From Roseovarius salinarum (lineage in GTDB: Bacteria; Pseudomonadota; Alphaproteobacteria; Rhodobacterales; Rhodobacteraceae), in the NCBI RefSeq assembly GCF_002834145.1, contig NZ_PHNT01000005.1, forward strand, positions 113,121 through 177,120: 64,000 bases of DNA. The letters are read 5' to 3'. The stretch's first letter is position 1, and each line of letters opens with the position of its first letter. The position numbers were made by a program, and so were the translations under genes. The notes below the pieces were generated by a model. That model saw only the letters and a program-made list of their open reading frames with translations, was not told the origin of the DNA and searched no databases. Shown here piece after piece: positions 58,496 through 64,000 of the stretch.

Positions 58496-58894
58496 TCAAC
58501 CGCCTCGGGCCAGCAGCCGGCGGATATTCGCCGGCAGGCGCACCGGCCGACCCGACGCAGCCAGGCAGACGACGGTCACTTCCGCCGCGAACAGCCGGTC
58601 CGTCCCGCGCGACACCGTCTGACCCAGGTCGAGCCGCGCACCGCTCAGGCTGCGCAGAAAGGTTTCGACCTGAAGAACCTCGTCGAAATGCGCCGGCGCG
58701 AGGTAATCCGCCACGATGCGCCGGACCGCGAAGACAAGACCGTCGCCGTCACGCATCGCCCGCTGGTCCACGCCCAGCCCGCGCACCCAGTCGCTGCGCG
58801 CCCGTTCAATGAATTTCAGGTAGTTGGCGTGATAGACGATACCGCCCATGTCGGTATCCTCGTAATGCACGCGCAATTCGAAACGGTGGGTCAT
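58496..58894 (-). CDS. ybgC: YbgC/YbaW family acyl-CoA thioesterase
   Basis: A 132-residue hotdog thioesterase of the tol-pal cluster. RVHYEDTDMGGIVYHANYLKFIERARSDW near residues 8-36 has the catalytic Asp and the G-x-V-x-H-x-x-Y signature. It hydrolyses acyl-CoA or acyl-ACP thioesters and is usually the gene just before tolQ. Here it is followed upstream by thpR at 63 bp rather than by ruvB. Confidence 0.94.
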   Translation of the reverse strand: MTHRFELRVHYEDTDMGGIVYHANYLKFIERARSDWVRGLGVDQRAMRDGDGLVFAVRRIVADYLAPAHFDEVLQVETFLRSLSGARLDLGQTVSRGTDRLFAAEVTVVCLAASGRPVRLPANIRRLLARGG

Positions 58895-58957
58895 GGGCGG
58901 CCTCGCACTGCACGTTCGACGCTAGGGCGCGGGCGTCGAGGGTGCAACCGGCGCGCG

Positions 58958-59500
58958 TCAGCCAAGCGGATACTCCGACAACGCCTCGTAGTCCGGCCCC
59001 TGCGGCCCGAGGCGCGAGCGGAAGAGCGTGACGCGATCGGCATCGAACGGGTCGAGCGCGAAGTCTCCGTGCGCCTCAAGGAAGGCGCCCAGCTTGTCCA
59101 GTTCGTGGCGCGGCATCGGCTTGGGAAACCGCGCCAGCGTCACGTGCGGGCGGAAGCGTTCGCGCGGCAGCGCGACTTCGGCGGCGCGCACCGCCGTGCG
59201 CACCTTTTCGCGCAGCGCGTCCAGCGCCCCGGTCTTCTCCACCCCGGCAAAGACCACCCGGGGGTTCCTGCCACCGAACACGTCAAGCCCGCGGATCCGG
59301 ATCTCGGCGCCCGAGAGCGCGATCTCGCACAGCCGTTCGTGGACCAGTTCCGCGGTGGCCAGTGACTGGTCGTCGAGAAACGCAAGCGTCACGTGAAGGT
59401 TCTCGGGGTCGACGTGGCGGCCCACGCGCAGGTCGCCCTGCAGGCGCCCCAGCGCGGCCCGGACGGCATCCGGCAGCGGAATGGCCAGGAACAGGCGCAT
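58958..59500 (-). CDS. thpR: RNA 2',3'-cyclic phosphodiesterase (2H superfamily)
   Basis: A 180-residue LigT/ThpR-type 2H phosphoesterase that opens 2',3'-cyclic phosphates. The two HxT motifs are HVTLAF (His36-Thr38) and HVTLARF (near residues 127-133). The start ATG overlaps the stop of the upstream methyltransferase by one base (TGATG). The neighbourhood is an accessory block between ruvB and ybgC. A longer in-frame start exists but is antisense-like Arg/Gly-rich sequence. Confidence 0.93.
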   Translation of the reverse strand: MRLFLAIPLPDAVRAALGRLQGDLRVGRHVDPENLHVTLAFLDDQSLATAELVHERLCEIALSGAEIRIRGLDVFGGRNPRVVFAGVEKTGALDALREKVRTAVRAAEVALPRERFRPHVTLARFPKPMPRHELDKLGAFLEAHGDFALDPFDADRVTLFRSRLGPQGPDYEALSEYPLG

Positions 59501-60141
59501 CAGGCGGCCGCGCCCGCCTGCCGGGCGAACACGCTGGTCTGGAAGGCCTGTTCCCGGCCCGCCGGCGTGAGATGGGTGTGGCGGCGCGATTCGACGCGGC
59601 GGAACAGGCCGGGCGCGTGGCGGTCGATCTCGGCCGCCAGCGCCTCCGGGGCATAGCGGCAAACCGGCAGGCCCGAGCATCGCTCGGGCCCGTCGTCCGC
59701 GAAGGTCGCGATCACCGCGCGCCCGCCGGGCCCCAGCGCCCCCGCCATCGCGCGGACATAGGCGGCGCGCTCGCCCGCGTCGGTCAGGAAGTGGAACACC
59801 GCCCGGTCGTGCCAGAGCCCGTAGCGGCGCGCGGGCTGCCACCGCGTGACATCCGCCACGACCCAGTCGACCCGCGCCGCGCGCTCCGGACCCAGCCGCG
59901 CCTGCGCGCGCTCGAGCGCCGCGGCGGAGATGTCGAGCGCGGTGACGGGCCCGAACCCGCGCGCCAGCAGCGCGTCGATCAGCCGGGCGGTGCCCGCGCC
60001 CACGTCGATGGCCGGGGTGGCCGCAGGGGCGTGCCGGTCGATCAGCTCCAGCGACTCGGCCGGGTGGGCCTCGAACCAGCTGAGGTCGTCCTCGGCGCGG
60101 TCGGCATAGACCGCGTCCCAGTGGTCGCGGCGGGCCGTCAT
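59500..60141 (-). CDS. class I SAM-dependent methyltransferase
   Basis: A 213-residue methyltransferase: DHWDAVYADRAEDDLSWFEAHP at the start, motif I AIDVGAGTARLIDALLARGF near residue 46, VTALDISAAALERAQARLG as motif II, and WHDRAVFHFLTDAGERAAYVRAM. It resembles small Class I methyltransferases grouped with thiopurine-type or UbiE-like enzymes. The substrate is not known. Its ATG overlaps the upstream gene stop by four bases, and thpR overlaps its stop, so the three genes form a coupled block. Confidence 0.88.
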   Translation of the reverse strand: MTARRDHWDAVYADRAEDDLSWFEAHPAESLELIDRHAPAATPAIDVGAGTARLIDALLARGFGPVTALDISAAALERAQARLGPERAARVDWVVADVTRWQPARRYGLWHDRAVFHFLTDAGERAAYVRAMAGALGPGGRAVIATFADDGPERCSGLPVCRYAPEALAAEIDRHAPGLFRRVESRRHTHLTPAGREQAFQTSVFARQAGAAA

Positions 60142-60782
60142 TGCCGTGTTCCGGCGGTCATCCGCGCGGCCAGTCGCAGCGCGTGGGCCGGGTCCTGCGC
60201 GGCCGCCGGCAGGACCGGGTCGTAGGCCGCGCGGATCAGCGCGCCGATCTCGGGGCGCAGGATGGTCCGGCCATCGCCCAGCTGCCCCAGCGGTGATCTG
60301 TCGCCGAACGCGGTGTCCGACCACAGAAGGATCGTCTGCGCGGCCTGCGCCAGCGCCAGCGTCTCGGCGGGCACCGCGCCCAGGTGGTCATCCATCCGCA
60401 GGAAGACGAAGGCCGCGCGGATCGCGCCCTGCGCGTCGAAGCGGAACACGCGGTACTGGTTGGCATCCGCCGCCTTGAGCCGCCCGACCAGCGGGGCCAG
60501 CCCGTCGATCAGCCGGTCGAGGTTGGGCACCTCCGGCAACTCGTCCCAGTCGCGGCAGAAGAAGATCATCAGGTTGGCGCCAAGTTCCGGGTCGGTCTCG
60601 GCCATCTTGTGATCGGCAAGGGTGACCACCGCCTCGATCGCGCCCTTGACGGTCTCCAGCGTGGCGGTGTCAACGCCGAAGACGACCGGCACGATGGGGC
60701 GCCCCCAGCGCGCGAAGGCGAACTGCCCGTCGGCGCGGGTGAACAGCGCCTCGACCTGTTGGGGGCTGAGCGTCTCGGTCAT
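60138..60782 (-). CDS. conserved hypothetical protein
   Basis: A 214-residue soluble protein I do not recognise. It starts MTETLSPQQVEALF and has a mixed alpha/beta pattern (GRPIVPVVFGVDTATLETVKGAIEAV; GANLMIFFCRDWDELPEVPNLDRLIDGL; YRVFRFDAQGAIRAAFVFLRMDDHL). No signal peptide or membrane helix is seen. The pattern looks like a structured conserved alphaproteobacterial protein rather than a chance frame. It is the first gene of the coupled block with the methyltransferase and thpR. An intergenic repeat copy lies upstream at 60871-60893. Confidence 0.7.
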   Translation of the reverse strand: MTETLSPQQVEALFTRADGQFAFARWGRPIVPVVFGVDTATLETVKGAIEAVVTLADHKMAETDPELGANLMIFFCRDWDELPEVPNLDRLIDGLAPLVGRLKAADANQYRVFRFDAQGAIRAAFVFLRMDDHLGAVPAETLALAQAAQTILLWSDTAFGDRSPLGQLGDGRTILRPEIGALIRAAYDPVLPAAAQDPAHALRLAARMTAGTRQ

Positions 60783-60870
60783 GGGCGGCCTTCCGGTGTG
60801 CGTGACGGATCGGTAGGCGATCGGGTGCGGCACGTCAAACCCGCCGGCCGGTACGCACCGGGCCGTCGCG

Positions 60871-60893
60871 TGAGTATTTGGGGCAAGATGAAG
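60871..60893 (+). repeat. intergenic repeat, degenerate copy 3
   Basis: TGAGTATTTGGGGCAAGATG followed by AAG matches the right-hand half of copy 1 (4554-4581) and the reverse complement of copy 2. The G-rich hairpin half is missing. It lies in the 136-bp gap between the repeat membrane protein gene and the conserved hypothetical gene. Confidence 0.6.
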
Positions 60894-60918
60894 GGCGCGC
60901 GTGGGGGGGGGCGCCGGC

Positions 60919-62787
60919 TCACTCCTCCGTCGCCCGGGTCTGGACCAGCCCCGAGAACCCGGCGACCGCGAGCAGGACGAGGAACCAGCCCGCGGCGATG
61001 TGGCCCCACAGGTAATAGCGGGCCCATGCGGCGGCGCCCGCGTCGGGCACCCAGTAATCCTGCACCTCCAGCTCCACCACTGGCACCAGCGTGTCGAGCG
61101 AATAGAGCGCGGCGTTGAACTTCGGATACCCCGCCGCCTCGGGCTGGGCGAGATAGCAGGCCAGCGTCGAGGGGTGATCGCCCCGCCGCGCGCCCCCGTC
61201 CGCGCACTGCGCCCATTCCGGCTTGCTGAGGATGAAGGCGTTGTTGGGCTTGAAGCCGCCATCGCCATACGCCGCGCCGAACAGCACCGCGCCAAGCAGC
61301 CAGAAGGCCGCGAGCCACCCCAGCGCGCGCAGGGGTTTGTGGCCATAGGCGATGAGGGCGCGCAGCAGCCCGTCGCGCAGGCGCAGAGGGGCCAGCTTGC
61401 TCCACGCCTCGGTCACCGCCGATTGCGCGGCGAGGGTTGCGTCGGCCCCGCGCGTCCCCAGTTGCCCCTGCTTCTCCACGACCCGCGCGCGGATGGCGCC
61501 CGTGTCCGCGCGAAGCTGTTCGATCTCGTGATTGCGAAGAACTGATGCAGCCATGACCTCATCACGGATAGCCTTGCGGCGCGGGTCACCGGGGTGCTCG
61601 AACGCCTCGTCGGCAGCTTTCAGGTCGTTCGCGCATGCCTGTCGGGCGTGATCCGTCTCGGAACTCTCCAACCGCTTGCGCAGCCGCGCGCCGGTCAGGC
61701 GGGCCGCGGCGATCTCGCGCTGCACCCGGCGCTGCCGCTCTTCCTTGGCGATCAGCACCTCGCGCGCGTCCTCCGGGTGGCCCATCTCGCGCAGCACCTG
61801 TGCGCAGTGTTCCCAGGGCTGCGGCCAGAACTCTTGGCCGAATTTCGCCGGGTCCTGGAGATCCAGCCAGCGGATGCGGTCGCCGGCGTTGATGCCGTGG
61901 CCGGTGAAGGCGCCGTAGCGACAACGGTCGAGCACCAGGTCGCCCGGCCCCGGCCAGCAGGCGGGATCGTCGTTGATATGCCCGATCTCCGCCGCCGTCA
62001 GGTCGAGCGCGCCCTTGGCATCGGCGCGATTGCCGTTGTCGTCCGGTCGCCAGAAGAACGCCCCCGTGACCCGCGCGCCAGCGGCGTTGAGCGCCCTGCC
62101 GCCCGCGTTCTCGAACCGCCCGCCTTCGCAGGCCAGATCGCCACTGATGCGCCCGCCGGGAAGCCGCACCTCGCCCGTGGCCTCCACCCCGCGCAGGAAC
62201 ACGTTGCCCCGCGCCTCCAGCCGGTCGGCGTTGAGCGCCCAGCCGCCCGCATTCTCGAACCGCCCGCCATCGCAGTCGAGATTGCCGCCGATCCGAGCGC
62301 CAAGCAGCCGCACCTCGCCCGTGGCCTGCACCCCGCGCAGGAACACGTTGCCCCGCGCCTCCAGCCGGTCGGCGCGCAGGCCGGGGAGGTGCGACCCCTG
62401 AAGGTTCAGGGTTTCCAGCTTGGTGCCGCGCAGCACGGGCGGGTCGCGGAACCGGCAGCCCAACAGGCCAAGGTCATGGTCGAGCTTGCATCCCTGGAGG
62501 TCGAGGCCCGGCGTTGTCCCGGCCATGATCGGATCTGCCTGCCCGTCGCTGACGACCAGTGCACCGGCGATCCACAGCCCCTTTTCGTGCAGACGCACAT
62601 CGCCGTCCCCCGGCGCGCCGAGGGCGAGCCAGCGGATCAGCCCGGCACGCACGCGGCGGTCGTCGCCCGCCTCCGGCCCGGGCAGCCCCCCGTCACCCAG
62701 CACCGTCACGTGGCCCGTCTCCAGCCCGGCGATGACGGCCTGCTCGGCCGCCGTCAGCGGGCGGAAATCCGCCAGCCGCCTAGCCAT
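60919..62787 (-). CDS. repeat-containing two-helix membrane protein (pentapeptide/beta-helix-like)
   Basis: A 622-residue protein I cannot name. Residues from about 85 to 300 form a solenoid-like region ([33 protein letters not shown]) that includes two near-identical 48-residue units starting [16 protein letters not shown] charged, probably coiled-coil stretch (about 345-470) follows. There are two C-terminal helices ([20 protein letters not shown] and [19 protein letters not shown]), separated by [19 protein letters not shown], which recalls a pore-loop-like segment of pentapeptide-repeat membrane proteins. Its ATG overlaps ruvB's stop by 8 bp. Confidence 0.7.
   Translation of the reverse strand: MARRLADFRPLTAAEQAVIAGLETGHVTVLGDGGLPGPEAGDDRRVRAGLIRWLALGAPGDGDVRLHEKGLWIAGALVVSDGQADPIMAGTTPGLDLQGCKLDHDLGLLGCRFRDPPVLRGTKLETLNLQGSHLPGLRADRLEARGNVFLRGVQATGEVRLLGARIGGNLDCDGGRFENAGGWALNADRLEARGNVFLRGVEATGEVRLPGGRISGDLACEGGRFENAGGRALNAAGARVTGAFFWRPDDNGNRADAKGALDLTAAEIGHINDDPACWPGPGDLVLDRCRYGAFTGHGINAGDRIRWLDLQDPAKFGQEFWPQPWEHCAQVLREMGHPEDAREVLIAKEERQRRVQREIAAARLTGARLRKRLESSETDHARQACANDLKAADEAFEHPGDPRRKAIRDEVMAASVLRNHEIEQLRADTGAIRARVVEKQGQLGTRGADATLAAQSAVTEAWSKLAPLRLRDGLLRALIAYGHKPLRALGWLAAFWLLGAVLFGAAYGDGGFKPNNAFILSKPEWAQCADGGARRGDHPSTLACYLAQPEAAGYPKFNAALYSLDTLVPVVELEVQDYWVPDAGAAAWARYYLWGHIAAGWFLVLLAVAGFSGLVQTRATEE
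62083..62370. repeat. tandem 144-bp coding repeat, two copies
   Basis: Two direct copies with a period of exactly 144 bp (48 codons) lie inside the repeat membrane protein gene. The 69-bp core at 62162-62230 and 62306-62374 differs by a single base on my reading. The flanking part (GGCGTTGAGCGCC at 62083 and 62227) is also repeated with a few changes. The in-frame length and near identity point to a recent duplication. Confidence 0.85.
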
Positions 62788-63817
62788 CGCCGTCCTCGAA
62801 CAGGTCGGTCTGCCCCGGCGGGCGGGGCGGCGCGAGCCCGAGGTGCTGCCAGCCGCGCGGGGCCAGCATCCGCCCCCGCGGCGTGCGCTGGATCAGCCCC
62901 TGCTGTAGCAGGTAGGGCTCGATCACCTCCTCCAGCGCGTCGCGCGATTCCGACAGCGCGGCGGCCATCGTCTCGATCCCCACCGGGCCGCCCTGGTAGG
63001 TTTCCGCGATCAGCGTCAGCACGCGCCGGTCGGCCCCGTCGAGGCCCAGCGCGTCGACACCCAGCCGCGTCAGCGCGCCGTCGGCCAGTTCGCGGGTGAT
63101 GCGCCCGTCGCCCTCGACCAGCGCGAAATCGGCCACCCGGCGCAGCAGCCGGCCGGCGATGCGCGGGGTGCCGCGCGCACGGCGGGCGATCTCGCGCGCG
63201 CCGTCGGGCTCGGCCGGGGTCTTGAGGCGGTGCGCGTTGCGCGTGACGATCTCGTCGAGCTCGGCCTCGGTGTAGAACTGCAGGCGGGTGGGGATGCCGA
63301 AGCGGTCGCGCAGCGGCGTGGTCAACAGCCCCAGCCGGGTGGTCGCGCCGACCAGCGTGAAGGGCTGCAGCTCGATCCGCACGGTGCGCGCCGCCGGCCC
63401 CTCGCCGATCACCAGGTCGAGCTCGAAATCCTCCATCGCGGGATAAAGCACCTCCTCGACCGCCGGGTTCAGGCGGTGGATCTCGTCGATGAAGAGGACG
63501 TCGCGCGCCTCGAGGTTCGTGAGGATCGCCGCGAGGTCGCCCGCCTTGGCCAGCACCGGGCCGGAGGTCGTGCGGAACCCCACGCCCAGCTCGCGCGCCA
63601 TGATCTGCGCCAGCGTCGTCTTGCCCAGCCCGGGGGGGCCGTGGAACAGCGTGTGGTCCATCGCCTCGCCCCTGCGGCGGGCGGATTCGAGGAAGACGCG
63701 CAGGTTGGCCCGCGCCTCGGCCTGGCCGATGAACTCGTCCAGCGCCTGCGGGCGAAGGCCCCGCTCGGCATCCTCGGGCAGCGGGTCGGGGCGCAGGGTG
63801 GGGTCTGGCGTGTCCAT
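62780..63817 (-). CDS. ruvB: Holliday junction branch migration helicase RuvB
   Basis: A 345-residue AAA+ motor that with RuvA moves Holliday junctions. [23 protein letters not shown] opens the protein. Walker [21 protein letters not shown] is near residues 59-78, Walker [17 protein letters not shown] near 111, and the sensor [19 protein letters not shown] near 155. A C-terminal winged helix follows. It is 3 bp after ruvA, the standard order. Its stop overlaps the next gene by 8 bp. Confidence 0.97.
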   Translation of the reverse strand: MDTPDPTLRPDPLPEDAERGLRPQALDEFIGQAEARANLRVFLESARRRGEAMDHTLFHGPPGLGKTTLAQIMARELGVGFRTTSGPVLAKAGDLAAILTNLEARDVLFIDEIHRLNPAVEEVLYPAMEDFELDLVIGEGPAARTVRIELQPFTLVGATTRLGLLTTPLRDRFGIPTRLQFYTEAELDEIVTRNAHRLKTPAEPDGAREIARRARGTPRIAGRLLRRVADFALVEGDGRITRELADGALTRLGVDALGLDGADRRVLTLIAETYQGGPVGIETMAAALSESRDALEEVIEPYLLQQGLIQRTPRGRMLAPRGWQHLGLAPPRPPGQTDLFEDGDG

Positions 63818-63820
63818 CGC

Positions 63821-64000
63821 TTATCCCTTCGGCGCCAGCGCCTTGAGCGCGGCGCGGATCAGCTCCTCGGTGCCGGCGTCGGGGGTGTCGCGGGCGGCTT
63901 CGGCCACGGCCGCCGCGGCCTCGCCGGGCGCGTAACCGAGGTTGGCCAGCGCCGACAGCGCCTCGGCCTGCGCGCCGCCGCCGGCCGGGGGCGGCGCGGG
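63821..64000 (-). CDS. ruvA: Holliday junction protein RuvA, C-terminal fragment
   Basis: The last 59 codons of ruvA enter from the right edge. After a Pro/Ala/Gly-rich linker, the sequence [26 protein letters not shown] and [14 protein letters not shown] is RuvA domain III, the small helical domain that contacts RuvB. The stop is 3 bp before the ruvB ATG. The N-terminal junction-binding domains lie beyond the window. Confidence 0.88.
   Translation of the reverse strand, partial: PAPPPAGGGAQAEALSALANLGYAPGEAAAAVAEAARDTPDAGTEELIRAALKALAPKG

Overview
This is a high-GC (roughly two-thirds G+C), gene-dense window of what looks like an alphaproteobacterial chromosome, most likely Rhodobacterales (Rhodobacteraceae / Roseobacter group). 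The signs are the lysC-ptsP pair, the ctaC-ctaB-(small membrane protein)-ctaG-ctaE oxidase operon running into surf1-thrC-M16 peptidase, the ruv/ybgC-tolQRAB-pal-cpoB-tilS-ftsH chain, an Flp/Tad locus whose pilins start their mature part with AVTVDW, and a short intergenic repeat (GGAGTATTT..GGCAAGATGAAG type) that is common in this family. No rRNA, tRNA, CRISPR array, transposase or phage gene was found.

Layout. 1-6.6 kb: tail of a DUF1178 gene, an SDR oxidoreductase, lysC, ptsP (nitrogen PTS enzyme I), an EcsC-family protein, a GNAT acetyltransferase and a flavin reductase. 6.8-9.2 kb: methylthioadenosine and adenine salvage (mtnP, apt), with a small accessory cassette between them: a 61-residue ribbon-helix-helix (RHH) protein divergent from a 38-residue ORF across three 8-bp palindromes spaced exactly 11 bp. 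9.3-19.2 kb (minus strand): FAD-linked oxidase, metallo-beta-lactamase-fold protein, then (read right to left) the cytochrome c oxidase operon ctaC-ctaB-small protein-ctaG-ctaE, a terminator, and the tightly overlapping surf1-thrC-M16 peptidase-GNAT genes. A perfect FNR-type box lies between ctaC and the divergent tldD.

19.4-28.1 kb: tldD, dprA (with a CtrA-like site 41 bp upstream), topA, and the two subunits of a 3-oxoacid CoA-transferase split by a sulfotransferase gene, then a lytic transglycosylase. 28.4-40.6 kb: a complete Tad/Flp pilus export locus (two divergent pilins, CpaB, secretin, OmpA-like lipoprotein, TadZ, TadA/CpaF, TadB, TadC, two TPR lipoproteins, prepilin peptidase) followed by an AAA ATPase; pseudopilin genes tadE/F/G are not present here.

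40.7-50 kb: DNA-repair helicase and PdeM nuclease (without their usual ligase and exonuclease partners), two membrane-anchored LytTR regulators either side of a PaaI-type thioesterase, a DUF2306 membrane protein, and the one-carbon pair fhs-folD. 50-64 kb (minus strand): tam, ftsH (probably TTG start), tilS, cpoB, pal, tolB-A-R-Q, ybgC, then four genes (thpR, a methyltransferase, a conserved unknown, and a 622-residue repeat membrane protein) inserted between ybgC and ruvB, and finally ruvB and the 3' part of ruvA.

Most genes are housekeeping. The parts that may repay study are the RHH/micro-ORF cassette, the two-pilin Tad locus with its attached ATPase, the sulfotransferase inside the CoA-transferase operon, the twin LytTR regulators and the repeat membrane protein between ruvB and ybgC.
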